Counted from the first letter of the stretch, positions 9,210 to 21,490 are shown. The stretch is DNA of 36,789 nt from Cytidiella melzeri (GCA_022592445.1 JABYQR010000423.1:1-36789), one strand, 5' to 3'. Notes: generated from the letters alone by a model not told the origin. Numbers and translations are program-made.

Positions 9210-10805
9210 CAGTAGCGGCAAAAAGTCTTGCGACACCGCGAGCGCGCAACATTTTTCTCATTGTTCGAGCTCATTTTTTGCATAAAGTTTTGGGTTACAG
9301 TTCTCACACATTCATTATCGTGTGAAAATTGTGTCCTTGGTAAAAAAAAAGGCTGATCGACGTTGTGCGCGAGGAACTACGTACAATCCGCGCGAAAACT
9401 GCATTAGGCGCCCACGTGTTGTACTACTACTATTGCACATCATCTCGACTATTCTATGTAAAAATTTGTCAAAAAATTCTGGTAAAATTAGTACCCAGTA
9501 TAGGACCCCTTTGCCCGCATAAGCTCTGCTGCACGAGTGGGGAGAGACTCATACAATCCCTTGATATACTCATCATCCAAATTCGCCCACTCCTCCTGCA
9601 ATGCCTCCCACAGCTCCTCCTTATTCGACGGTTGCTGCTTGCGAGCGCGTAATTTGCGGTCTAGATGGTCCCAGACATTCTCCAGAATATTCATATCTGG
9701 TGAATTTGGAGGCCAGGGCAATACAGTGATCTTGTTCTCCTTGAACCAAGCTGTAGCAAACTTTGACGTGTGCTTTGGATCATTGAAAATGATCTGTCGG
9801 CAGGTCAAATCTTGGTCTGCCAATGTGCCCAGAAGGGACTCTGATAGGATGGAGCAGTAAAGCTTTGCGTCCATCTTCCCATCAATGCGGTGTAGCCTTC
9901 CTTTTCCCTTCAAAGTGATGCATCCCCACACCATGATACTCCCACCCCCATGCTTCACTGTCTTCTGCACATTCCGGTCCAAAAACTCCTCGCCCTGTCT
10001 TCTTCGGCAGTATTCCCTCCCATCTGAGCCAAATAAATTAAATTTGGACTCATCTGAGAACACCATTACCCCCCACTCTTTCTGCCCCCATCTGGTTGCA
10101 TGTCCAGCCCACCACTTGCGCTTCTTCTTATGAGCTACAGAGAGAAACGGCTTTCGCCGACGCACATATCCCTTCAGCCCAATCTCTGCAAGGTTGTGAC
10201 GCATTGTTCGGGCAGCCACTTGTGGGAATGCCTTGCGCTGCACGTCCGTAGCATTGCGGGCCTCTTGTCGTGCCAGGAGTAAAGAGGCGTGACGGAGATC
10301 GCGGTCTTGTAGAACGCGAGGGCAACCTGTCTTGGGCTTGTTTGCATAGAAGTCAGGGTTGTGGGATAGTTTGTGGATGGTGCGATAGATGGTGGACCGG
10401 TGGACGGGGACTTTCTTGCAAATGTCAGGCACACTGACACCTTCATTATGCAGAGTCCAAATTCGGGCCTTTTTAGTAGGGGTACACTGCACCATATGTG
10501 TGGTCTAGAGTTGGGAGAGTGGGTGGTATCGAAAAAAGCACGATAGTGGTGAAGTGGAGAGATCGAAAAACAAAACAAACCCAAATAGTGGGCGTGCGCG
10601 CGACGGGCGCCTAGCGTCGCGACAGCGCGGATTGTGCACAATGTGTTATATACGAGACAGACTCTTTTAATTTCACTGTAGACATATTCTATACATGCAA
10701 TACTCAATGTGTAAGAAATGATTGAATAAAATAAGCAGTGTTGAGCTCAAACGGAGAGCAAAGAGTTGTGCGCTTGCGGTGTCGCAAGACTTTTTGCCGC
10801 TACTG
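9210..10805 (-). mobile_element. Tc1 transposon, full length
   Basis: A 1596-bp element flanked by TA (9208-9209 and 10806-10807). It has inverted repeats of about 42 bp starting CAGTAGCGGCAAAAAGTCTT at the left and, reverse-complemented, at the right; the repeats diverge at a few inner positions. One transposase frame lies on the minus strand between them. The TA duplication, size and protein place it in Tc1 (DD34E). Confidence 0.95.
9488..10495 (-). pseudogene. Tc1 transposase (DD34E family), second catalytic Asp missing
   Basis: A 335-residue protein starting at the ATG at 10493-10495. It has an N-terminal helix-turn-helix DNA-binding region (KKARIWTLHNEGVSVPDICK, then HRSTIYRTIHKL) and a DDE domain. 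The first Asp is in VMVFSDESKF (residue 148) and the Glu is in SPDMNILENVW (residue 272). In Tc1 transposases the second Asp lies 34 residues before the Glu in a QDNDPKH-like motif. Here the motif reads IIFNDPKHTS, so a Phe occupies the position, as if three residues ending in the Asp had been deleted in frame. The frame is otherwise intact and of normal length. It should still bind its ends but not cut. Confidence 0.85.
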
Positions 10806-10807
10806 TA

Positions 10808-11014
10808 TGTATGTGTCCATTCATGATAGTGCGACTTATCAAGACGCAACATCTGCTGATTCTGCTCTGTAATTCAATGCATGAATACCCTCAGGAGTGC
10901 CGCGAAGGGCGTAAGAAATAAGTATGGCTCATGTTATCAACAGCTGAATTACCGAAAATTGATGGACTCATAATAATGTAGTGAAACCATTAGACATGCC
11001 GAGAAACGAAACCT
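10808..11014. other. Intergenic, 3' flank of RhoGEF
   Basis: About 207 bp between the Tc1 element and the stop of the RhoGEF gene, AT-richer than the genes. It probably contains the RhoGEF 3' untranslated region and polyadenylation site. I see no gene. Confidence 0.5.
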
Positions 11015-14000
11015 TTACGCACGGGTAGCGTCAAACATCTGTAAGGACAACATAGGGTCCTGCCTCTGCACCTCTCTAAGCACCTGTTGAAAGCGCAACG
11101 CCCACCAGCCCCGTTCTTCTCGTTCTTTGTCATGATCGTCAGAGGGGTCCGCAGTCCCTGCACGACCTGGATCCCCCATCTGGATCGAAGGACTCTTCGG
11201 TAACGGTAAGCCGGTGCTCAAGATGGACATCACGCTCTTCTGCGTGTCGTGCTCGAGATCGACGTGTGGACCGTGAGGAAGATATTGTCCAGAATGAGAA
11301 GGAAACGAAAGGGACTTCAAGGTGTACGCGAAGCATCGTCTAAAAGCATCCAGCATGGTACTGCTTTCGTCCTTCGCTGTCCGGGAGGAAGACGAAAGAC
11401 TGACTGCGACAACGCTGCGTTCGTCAGGAATCATTCCTGACTGAAGGTCAGTCTGCTTCAGAGGTAGTAGCTGAAGACTGAGTCGTGCTGAAAGTTCGAC
11501 AGTCAGCGCTACACCGAAGATGTTGAGGCACGGACGAACGCACCTGATTCCGTATTGAGAGACGTCACACCAATTACCCGTGCAGTGCCTACGTCCGGGA
11601 CGATTTTCCACTGGGCACCACTCAATCTCTGCTTCGACAGTATTCTTCCTATGACCACGACGTCTGTAAACACAAACACACGAACATTGAGAGGCTTCAA
11701 GCTCGAAGCATCCTCAGAAGCTGTCAACCGACCATCATCGGGACACGGCGAGAGAACGATTGCTGGCGTCGAGTATGTACCATTACGCCAACCGCTAGAC
11801 CCAGAAGGAGGGGACAAGACTGCAGATATCGGCATGGCCGAGGTAGAAGGCTGGCGTTTGTCGGGTGGATGGAATATCAGATCCCCATGCCAGAGTAATC
11901 GACGCTCGCGAGTGGCTAATTGTACAGAGGGAAGCAGCCCTTCGATCCGACAAGAAATGTCTTTGACATAGTCGTATTCTTCTTCGCGAACCTTCACTTC
12001 CCACAGAACGTGGAGCATCATGCGGGTCGAGTGGTACAGCGAAAAGGCAGGTAGATGGTCCGGATGTTCACTCGTCGTCAGCCGCCAGAGTTGCTGTGGG
12101 AGGTGGTCAAGAGCAACCACGGGAGATCAATCTCGGTACTCACCTCGAACGTCTCAACACACGTCAATATATGAGAGATAGGCAGTTCAAGTAGATCAGC
12201 CAAGGCAAGTCCATAACATTCCCTGGTTTTCTGCTGAAGTTTGATGAACTCGCCGAATTCGTCGTTCGGCGTCGCAACGCGCTCGGCAATCATTTGTCGG
12301 ACTTCCTCATAGCGTACGAGGTAGGGCTGGTAAACTTCCAGTCTAGGCACGAACATTCTAAGGGTTCTAGCGACGTTGAAAGCTACATTGCCAACTTCCC
12401 AAGCCGCAACGACAGTCTGGAGAGCCTCAGAAATGGCGTGATGCAGATTCACGATGTCCTCCAGCCAATCGAACAAGCGTCCAGCCCGGGTCGGCACGCC
12501 TGGAATCCAATTCTTGCTATGTTGTCTTCGCAGAGGTAAAACGAAGATTCGAACTGTAGACTGTAGACGCTGCCAGAGCTGCCGTTGAGTATGATAGTAT
12601 CGAAACACGACCTCTTGGCGTTCCATTTCCAATGCTCCATGGACACCTAGCAGCCGCTCATAAACCTTAGGTCGCACAGTGGAGCGCCAAGTTCCTACGG
12701 CTTGATTGGGCGGGGAAGGAGGGCGCTCTTGGTATTCCGGCTCCGGCTCGTACACGGACGGAGCACTAGAACTATCCACAATCGATACAGGGCGTGGTTG
12801 ATAGTATTGTTGTTGCTGTTGCACGAGTCGCGATCGAAACTGCTCCTCTGCCGCTTCATGGCGACCGTTTACAGATTGTCGCCTATGTCTGCTCCCATTA
12901 TCGCTGTGCTGGCGATTGTCAGGCCGAGTTCCAGCAGTCCCAGAAAGTTTATCAAAGAGAGCTTCCGCAGCAAGACTAAGAACATCGGGGTTAACTTCAG
13001 GATAGCCATGTCCGTCGCCGGCAGTAGAAAATTCAGTGTCACTAGTAGGGCCAGAGGGAACGTTCCTACATTGTTGTTCCTTCGGATGCAGGGAAACTTC
13101 ATCGTCAATTCCACCGTAAGACAGAGACGCAGGAATACCAAAGGCCTCTCTTTCGCGAGCAGGTGAGTCTCTTGATTTGATAGCCGGCCTGTTTTCGTTC
13201 GCAGAGTCCTGGAAATGGGCCGAGGTACGCTGAGACCGAGGCGGAGGTTGCCGAGGGGCACCATTCGGCTGGTCGACGCTCATGCTCCTTCGATGTCGGG
13301 CTTTCGTTTGCTTAGTGACAAGTTCAGGCCGAAGGTCTTGGCGAGGCTTCGCAGATCCGGAGGGGCGAGAGATTGACCTAGATCCTGGCGGCAAAGAACT
13401 AGAACGTCGATCACGACTGCTTTCAGCTTTGCAGGAAGAGCTGCCAGATGCATAGTCTGGTCGGACTCCGCGATTTCTCGAGTTTCTACCTTTGTCGTGT
13501 TCCTTACTGTCGTCGTAGATATAGTGGTGGTCTTGATAAGCTTCAACAGAGTCAAAGTATTCGCATCCACCCATCTGCATGGACTCAGTTACGACAACGC
13601 CTTCGTCGCTCTGAGCATCGTCTTGGCGGGATGAACCATATGTGCTTGTAGGATGTACGCCATATTCATGCTGCAAACCGTTGACAAGTCCCAAGAGTGC
13701 CTCCCGGCGTCTTCGACCGTCCGACAGCCTGGAGCCTCTTTTCTCATCTCGCTCAGGCCGGCGATAGCTCTTGTCGGGTCGTTGTTGATAGCCCCGGCCG
13801 TGTCCCTCTCTATACTGGTTGTTATGATGCCCGTGCATTCGCGATTCATCGACGTCTTCGTCCGTCAAAACCTGTTGGGTCTTCTCCGAGTCAAAATGGA
13901 GGCCCAACCCCACAGTCTGCTTCTCTGTACGTGTCTTGTTCCTCTGAAGCCGCTGCGGATCCGTGCTCGATTCAGCGTGTGCATCTCGGCGCTTTTTCTG

Positions 14001-15323
14001 TGATGTCATTCTTTCGTCTTGGCAATCATCGCTAGGTCTGACATCCGCCTGCTGATCCCAAGCAGGAGCTCGTGTCCGATCTCCAGGGTGTTGCTTCTGA
14101 CCAACGCTCTCCGAAGAACTGGGAGAGATTTCACCGTTTGTGACAACTAGTCGTCCTGTGCCCGAAGACTGCCTGTACTCATTTTCCAGCTCTGAGCCGC
14201 TGTCTGTTGCATAGTTAGGCCGAGATATGATAGATCGAGGAGTGGGCTGAGCAGCAATTGACTGGAAAGGCGCACTTGTCTGGCGCATTCTAGGCGTTGA
14301 ATGAGGCTGAGGGCCTGAGGTAGCGTCTGCAGAGCCAGGAGCTGGAATTCTCGATGAAGCGTTATTGTTAGGAGAACGAAGCTTTGCGACCTACAAGCAT
14401 ACAGTAAGTGATTTAGCTGCGGTGAAAACATACGAAGCAGATATACGAACGGGAGACGCGACTGCCTGCGATGAACCCTGAAAGAGCTCAAGTCTAGGCG
14501 TTCTTGAGGGATGTGATGGAGAACGCCCAGGAAGAGGCGAAGGAGGAATTGGGACGGATGCGGGAGACAAGGCGGCATCAGCACGTAAACTCGACGCATT
14601 ACGGACCGCGGTAGGCAATTTTGATGTCGCGCGAGCAGGGCTTTGGCTCTCTACGCGTGGAGTATTGTAATTTGAAGAGGATGTGAGCCTGGGAGTTTTG
14701 AGCGCAGCTGACAATGACGGAGAGGCGGGGTTCGATTGTGGGTACTTTTGTGAGAATGAAGGCCCAGCAGATGCGAAAGGAGATGTCGGTATTGAGGATT
14801 GTCCGTAAAGGTCTATCCGTACATTCGATGTCTTGTGATGAGGTTCGGCAAGCGAGACTTCACCTTCGCGGGCCTTCGACATCGTATCCTCGACTTCTGC
14901 CCTACGAGGGGGGTGGGTCATCCGATCAATTGTGTCGCGCAAGGAAGGCAGTAGTTGTGTCTCTAGGAAAGGAATCTCAGCCATTTGGCTTCTCCTATGG
15001 CTCTGGCTGTTAGATTTTTTATCCTGCCGTTGCTGCCTGGGGTTGGCCCGGGAGAAAGACCGCGAGAGAGAACTCGAACGACCGCGTCCTGCATTGTTAT
15101 CTTGATTATCGTCGTCGCCAGTTGGATAAGACATCGACACACCGGTGAGGTCAATCACATCGTGTATAGGAGAGTTTAGTTCAGAGGTGCGAGCGAGCGA
15201 GTCAACGTTTGGCGAGTATTTCAGCCCAGCTGCTGCAGCGTAAAACGAAGGTGGCTTAAAGGACGGTGTGCGTGATGAAGAAGCGACAGCATTGGGGTGG
15301 TTCTTGCTTTTACGTCCAGACAT
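11015..15323 (-). CDS. Rho guanine nucleotide exchange factor (DH-PH)
   Basis: Predicted to activate a Rho-family GTPase at the cell cortex by exchanging GDP for GTP. Four exons: 15323-14451, 14390-12144, 12093-11544 and 11508-11015, about 1387 residues. The N-terminal 860 residues are Ser/Pro/Arg/Gln-rich and look disordered (for example QQQQQYYQ), with likely phosphorylation sites. The DH domain starts near residue 865 (RPKVYERLLGVHGALEMERQ, then LFDWLEDIVNLHHAISEAL, FVPRLEVYQPYLVRYEEVR) and includes the final helix EHPDHLPAFSLYHS. A PH domain follows (ATRERRLLWHGDLIF, NVRVFVFTDVVVIGR). No CNH domain follows, unlike Rom2-type GEFs. The 50-nt intron 12094-12143 is clear. The first intron donor (GTTCGT at 14450) and a 35-nt third intron (11509-11543) are less certain. 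No lesions, so probably functional. Confidence 0.82.
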
Positions 15324-15425
15324 GAGAAGGAACGCAGTGTAGCGAAGATTAACGGCCTGAGAGTCGTCGTTGACGGTTGTTGCAGCTCGCGCAGCGTCGG
15401 GTTTGAAAGTCAGCGTGATTGGCGC
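15324..15425. other. RhoGEF 5' flank truncated by transposon end
   Basis: Only 102 bp separate the RhoGEF start codon from the proposed left end of element A. Any promoter further upstream has been displaced by about 8 kb. CGC at 15423-15425 is the proposed left target duplication. Confidence 0.45.
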
Positions 15426-15886
15426 CCCCGGCCGGCATATCTTAACTCAAAAGGGCCGGTGTTGCACGCACTGCAAAGGTACACCTCGAGTTGGGCGAAT
15501 GCTGTACCGCGAGTGGCGATGGCAGCTGTGAGACAGCGACACGGCCAGGTATTGACAGCTGGAAACTGGCTGTTGCAGAGCTGTTCGAGAAAAGTGGTGT
15601 GAACGTGGTGTGGGGCGTATGACAGCGGTTGACAGGCAGCAATCGCCTGCGCTCTGGACGTTACACAGCCTTTATCACCTGCCACACAGGTGGTTCTCAG
15701 GCGAGTGACGACTGAAATTTCATGCCTGGACGCAGCGTCTTTCCATTGCTGTACTTGCTGTGGCCAGGTGGGGTCGATGTGGGCGCAAAGCTTCCGTGTT
15801 TTGAGTATTAAAATGTGCGTTTTCCAATTTGTCTCCATCCTGCGTGAAACTGAACATGTGGTACACATACTAGTATTGGGCAGTGA
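15426..15886. other. Element A left terminal region
   Basis: Non-coding end of element A, downstream of the transposase stop. It holds the inverted repeat described for the element and several CAGCTG/TGACAG-like words that may be subterminal transposase sites. No gene is supported here; short open frames are not conserved. Confidence 0.5.
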
Positions 15887-18800
15887 TCAAGTGCAACGTA
15901 GCCGTAAGGTCACCCTACGTGGTTCCTCCTGAACTTCTGGCCCCTCATCTACTGTCGAAAACTCCGCATCCCGTCCGCTGCCCACCTTCTCTTCAACGCG
16001 CCTCCGCTTCTGAGTCGCCGCACGCGTGCGATTGTCTTTCAGGTCTTGTTCGGCTTGGAGTTCGGCCGCCAACTCGTCGTGACAGGATCTGCGTGCCTCC
16101 GTTGTTGGAAATAAGGGAATAGGAGCTGTAAGTACGCGCGGTATCACACGACGAATGAGATGCGCGTTGTGTAATGCATGGAGGTTGACAATGTACTCGT
16201 CGAGTACACGATGCTCAATATGAGACTCAGTTTGACCTGAGTCAGTCCGCTCCTGAATAACAGTTCGTGTGCCCGTGCTTGAGCATTGCGCGCGAGGACA
16301 GTCGTGCTGCACATTGAACATGAATTGAACATCCTGTAATGATATTACATCTGTTTCTGACCGCGATCATGTAAGAGACTTACTGAGCAGGAAACAATGA
16401 GACTTCGCTTCTCCGAAAATCGACGAGTCAAGCGGGGCATCTCCCAAACAGGATGTCGATCAGCTGCGAGGTCAAAGACATCTACAACAGCAAATGCTTT
16501 CGAGCCATCCTCATGCGCCATGATTTCAATGATCCGACCAAGCACGTTATCGCCAGGATTCTACGTAAATCAACCGGTCAGTACACGAGAATGCTCATTC
16601 TATCAGTTCACATTATAACTTACCAACGGAGAACAAGTGGCGACCCATGTGCCTACTTGACATTTATCACCTGATGCAGCTACCAGCGATGTGCAGCCAA
16701 TGTATGGTAAAGAGTCGTGAGCACGGCTCTCTGCATTGAGAGCCTTCGCTGCATGAGTCGACTGCCAAGTTCGCGCCGCTCGTGGAATGCGAGAGCCTGT
16801 TGTCTTATTTTTGGGAACGGCCTCGAGACGTACGGAGCCTGCCCCAATACTCTCAGTAAGCTGTAATCAGGAGCTATGTAGACTACTACATACCTGGACG
16901 CTCTGGCTGGCTGTCATTCCAGCCTAGAGTATTCTGAATATTTGCATTACCTCGAATTAGGTCCCGAACACCCGCGCCTGCTTGCACCCACTGGCATGTA
17001 ACGTTTTCCTCTTTGTCGCCTTCCTGAGTGTCCACACCGCGAGGCGTCGACTGAAGTTCATTTGAGGTTTTCCACCACCCTCCCGTGACACGATGTTTCA
17101 GACCTTCTTGATTGGCAAGCTGGTGCGCAATATCGCGACTCGGTGCAAGATGGTTGGAGAAAACAGAGCACTGCCGGAAAACTTGATTAAAGCGCTCGTA
17201 TGATTCAGTCGAGAGGCCAACAAGTGGTCCAAAGCGGCGGATGTCCCCTGAGGCATGGAGAAGAAGGCACTAGGGGCAAACACTGATTTCACACACCTTA
17301 AAATTTGCATGATTACCCACTTAAATGTTAACTATCAGCAGATAATCCATAAGCAATTTGGGGCTCGGAATCGTTTCTTAATGTTTGAGAATACCAAATA
17401 ATGCTATACAAATTCTGTGCCTTTTCAGGGGCAGGAATTTATGTTTTTTAAGTGGTAGTTAAATCAGAAAGAAAAATGAAAGGAAGCTTACCTTTCAAGG
17501 CTCAGAAAATCAAGTGGAAAAGATGCCTTCCACGGATTTGGAAAAGGGCATGAAAAAATCCAGAAAAAGAAAGGGCAGGTAGAATTTCCGGCGACGTGCT
17601 ACTGAAAAGTTCTGGAAAGTTGTTTGCCACGTTATGTTTGCCATCACCCAACACACGTGGGAAATCTTTTTGTCTTTACCATTTTAGGTCGGTCGCAAAT
17701 CTGCCCGAAGAATTAATATTCACACAGATTTTCGGAGCGCGGAAAGGCTGCCAGTAGATAGGCTTGAAAATTTGTAGAAAAATCACAAAAATGTCTTTGA
17801 TTGTATATCAATCTTACCCCCCAAACATAACCAGATATTCATGGGATTTCTAACATCTCAAATAACTCTTACAATAATTTCACACCTTGTGAAATCGGCC
17901 TTTGCCCGCAGTGAGGTGCAGCTTTGATTTCCAGATGATCTTCGTCGGATCAAGAATTGAAAAGAGGTCGAGAACATTTGCTGCGGCAATATCTACATCG
18001 GCCTGCCACGGAAGAAGTCTTGATCAAGAACGTGCAATGAGCTGGTGGCAAAGCGTACGTACTGTATATTGATCCATATTGTCAATCTCAGGTATCCAAA
18101 GTAGGGCCATTAGCAAGCCAACGGCTCTCCACACGTGCAAAACCTTGGGCTGAACAAGATCATGGACGTGGAATACTGAGACCTGGCCAATAGTTTTCAA
18201 CTGTCGTCCAACGAGAGAATTTGCGTACTGCGTGATATAATTCGCGCGAATTGGTGGAATATTGAGTCCGTGAGTATCTGTAGCCTGGAGGCGTTGCGCG
18301 TATTGCTTCTTCTCCGCTGAAGACCAAGTTGACCATGATTCGTACCATATGTACTTCACAACGCCAAGTAGGACGGTGTGGAGGATTTCAACGGGCGTAT
18401 CCTGTGTTGGGTCGAAACCTAGCAGGTCGCTCGTCAAACTGTTGACTTCAAATAACGGCAATACCAGGATGATAGTCACACATACCTGTGATACGAAGGT
18501 TTGGATTGAAAACCTTGTCCCAATTATTGGTCACCCAATCCATCAGTTTGCTGTAGATGCTCTCTTGTGAGCGTGTGTGGTCCTGTACCTTCAGAGCGCG
18601 AGCACGATTGATGAGGTTGGCAATCCATGGTTCTGTATATCCATCCTTCACGCCACTGGCTTTCTGACGCTCTTCAACCCGAGCTGATATGCCTGTACAT
18701 GCCTGACTGACTTGCACAATGACCTCGCGCAGTGTCTCTGTAACACTTCGTGCCTGTCCTACCTGTAGCATGGATGATTATGAAGATAAGCAAAGTGTGA

Positions 18801-21051
18801 GTATTGTCTATACAACAGTGATGGCATGGAAATAGCATACGTGAAAAAGGCTGTCGTAACTGTTGTTGGTGATCTTCTCTCTACGAGTGCCACCAACTTT
18901 ACACTTTCGGCAGGAACAGTTAGAGTTGCCACCAATATGACCACTAGCTTCGCTCTGCATAGGGTTGTCCATTGGCTCTGCATTGAGAAACAGGCGAAAG
19001 CGGACATGTTGACCAGTAACTGCGTGTCGGACACGCACCGGGTGTGCATGTGTTGAGCTGGTCAGTGGCCAACAATATTTAAGGTGCAGTTTACGGTGGT
19101 TGCAATGAAAAACTCACTCTATCTGTGCTTTGAACCCTTCAATCTGCTCTGGGACACTGGCATGTTGGGATGTTGAGAGGAAATGTATGTGAAAATCTTG
19201 CTGCAAAATTTGACGAGGAAGGTTCCGGTGCGTGACATAGAGATTGTTGTGTTTGTTCCACGACTTTGACTTATTGCCAGAGACATCATCGCCAAACAGG
19301 TCCACAAAGCTTGTGTACAGAGGATCACCTTGGGCCAGCTCACGAAGTGCATTGGGCATCTTTGATAACACACCGTGATATATATCTGAAGTTGATCTGA
19401 GCTGTACAGAATGAAATGGATGAGAAGCAGAAATCCAACCTTCAAATGGTGGTATTGCGTGGTTGTGCTGCAGATCAAAGAAGTTCCTCATCAAGTCTGA
19501 CGCTTGAACAAGGATGATGTCTTCATCACGGTTGCATATCTTTGCCAGACCCGACTGGAGCAAACAGTGTTAGTGTGGGGGGTCAACATACACCAAGTAG
19601 TGCCTTGCCTGAGAATCTTGAACAATAGGAAAAGACTCTGCATGCAACTTGCCCTGGAACATGATCCAACGTATTGGAAGAACTAACTCCTCTGTTCTTA
19701 GTTGCGCTAACTCTCCAACGTAGTAGTGCTGGATGCCATTTGCTGCAACATACATCGGGGTGAGCATATCGGGGTCCATCTCCTTCCGAAACCGGTGGGA
19801 GTGCCATAGCTCAGAAACAGGACCATCTGGAATTTCTGGATAATGACGGATCTCTGGGCAGACTAGGGGATTCATGTAGTCCTGTGAGGGTATGTCAGCA
19901 AGGAGACCAATGCACCATTAATGGTTGTGAGTATAGGTGTACCTGTGCAATTATGGTGCCCACATCATTCTGATAGTAATTGTTCCCATGTGCCGATTTG
20001 TACTGATGAGTCACCATACCGTTGCAGCGCCGTAGTGCACCTTGAATCTTGATAAACTCGTAGAGCGAAGGTGTCTCAGGCACATTCATCTCCTTCAACA
20101 CCCACAGAAACATGCTCATCTGCGCATTTGAGATGCGGTGACGAGGACTATTGTAGAGAATATCCAGTAGTGCTATCTGTGGTCTGAGAATCAGAATCAT
20201 TGTGGAAAACATTGCTATAAGTGCAACATACAATTTTGCTCCCATACGGATACCACTGGTCTTGTGGGTTGGGCAGTTTGTGACTACTGCCGAATGCTAT
20301 CTGCTGGATATCATCACCATTGAGCTGATCATGCAGATCTTATACACTGTCAATTTTCATCTACAGATGCAGAACTAGAGCTTACCAAGGTTATTCATTG
20401 CAGCTGCCACAGTTTCGTCAAACGAATCCAGTCCAGCATCTGGATCAAAATCCCCCAGCAACCCGCAGTCTTCATTACCGGAAAGCTGGCGAGTAGCACG
20501 ATCTGCATCCCATGAACCAAAGCTCTCGATGCTCGCAGATATCTTGTGTCTTTCTGCATCTTGCAATTCAGTGGAGCGCATCTGCATAACAAATTCATCA
20601 GGGTTCCACTCATAGCCAAAGAGCATTTCTTCGGCCTGAGCAGACATGGCAGGGGGTGGGGAAGGTTCCTGGTCTTCTACTAGCGGAGAGAACTGCACTA
20701 AGCGAAGGTATGACTGGAGAGGTGTGTCGTGTAACTCAGCAGCAGCTTCGACTTCAGCAGCTGAGGAGGCAGCTGCCTCTGCTTGGAGCCGCTCATTCAC
20801 CATCTGCTCAGACCGCTTTCTGAGGCAGCGAAGGTGCGCTTTGCTCTGAGATACATGCTTGTTCACATTCTTGCGCTCCAGCCAAAACTGATCTTCTGCT
20901 GCGGGAGTATCCCCAATTGGGTGACACAGAACACATCGCACGAGCAACGGATTTGTTGGGCATTCGACTATGTCTGAGAGCAGATGAGTGGCAAACTTAT
21001 ATCAAATCTCAAACATTGTTCACCTTCTGGCAGTTTCTTTTTCACCGGCAT
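15887..21051 (-). pseudogene. Tnp2/Plavaka-type transposase A, 13 exons, split by a MITE
   Basis: Large CACTA-superfamily transposase, about 1290 residues without the MITE. Exons: 21051-21024, 20973-20386, 20338-20232, 20176-19943, 19881-19594, 19554-19118, 19057-18841, 18762-18486, 18445-18063, 18002-16894, 16860-16624, 16560-16384, 16333-15887. The N-terminus has a Cys2-His2 finger (CVLC, then NKHVSQSKAH). Family blocks follow: YPEIPDGPVSELWHSHRF, DNPMQSEASGHIGG with [57 protein letters not shown], and the tail FMFNVQHDCP then VNLHALHNAHLIRR. Exon 10 is interrupted by a 646-bp CACTA MITE; removing it and one CCT copy (sense strand) restores the frame. The junction 16894/16860 keeps frame with no GT-AG pair I can find, so a further small lesion is possible. 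The nuclear transposase would bind the element ends and cut DNA. Confidence 0.8.
17268..17913. mobile_element. CACTA MITE inside transposase A
   Basis: A 646-bp non-autonomous element. The left end is CACTAGGGGCAAACACTGAT and the right end, reverse-complemented, is CACTGCGGGCAAAGGCCGAT; both continue TTCACA. It is flanked by AGG on both sides (17265-17267 and 17914-17916), a 3-bp CACTA target duplication. Near the right end ATTTCACA and TGTGAAAT form a small hairpin (17874-17895 region). It is AT-rich with no long frame. It lies in transposase exon 10, splitting the conserved KLHLLLHAS stretch. Confidence 0.88.
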
Positions 21052-21490
21052 GTTATTCTGAGATGAGAGATGCTCGTGGAGACCTCAAGAAGCAGAGAAA
21101 CAAAATCACAATACAGAGTGCCAGCTTAAGTGCATAATTCCGAGCTGTCCATCTGTCACCGCGCCCGCTGATTCAACGCGAAGAAATTGCGTCATGATAT
21201 GAAGATCATATGAATAATTGACGTCTGTGGCGTATGTGAAGGCTGCAGTTAGAGAAAGAGCGAGCCCAAATCTGGTCCGGTTGATGTTTGCGGCGCCAGT
21301 TCAGTTTGTTTTCTTTCAAAACAGTCGCGTCGGCACAAGTTCACGCATAATCCATGTCCGTTCTGTCATCAACATGTCAAGCTATTCTCCTCCGTCCACA
21401 CACCTTATCCTTCTCATAAATCTTCACTCCTCGACGTTGTTCTCAAACATCCCCCACTTCTGCACGGCCGCCGACTCACCAACATAAACT
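21052..21490. promoter_or_regulatory. Bidirectional promoter region of element A
   Basis: A 439-bp non-coding stretch between the start codons of two divergent genes, the transposase (minus) and the companion (plus). It must carry both promoters and could couple their expression. No strong TATA box is evident. A CT-rich tract (about 21380-21440) precedes the companion start, as is common in fungal promoters. Confidence 0.55.

Noticed and set aside
12702..13166. Plus-strand ORFs across the RhoGEF gene
   Set aside because: They are antisense shadows of the long exon 2, which has better codon structure and domain support.
15410..15868. 152-codon minus-strand ORF downstream of the transposase
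   Set aside because: It overlaps the proposed terminal inverted repeat of element A and has no recognisable motif.
17268..17913. Long natural intron in the transposase
   Set aside because: CACTA-type inverted ends and a 3-bp duplication, with exact restoration of the conserved motif, favour an insertion.
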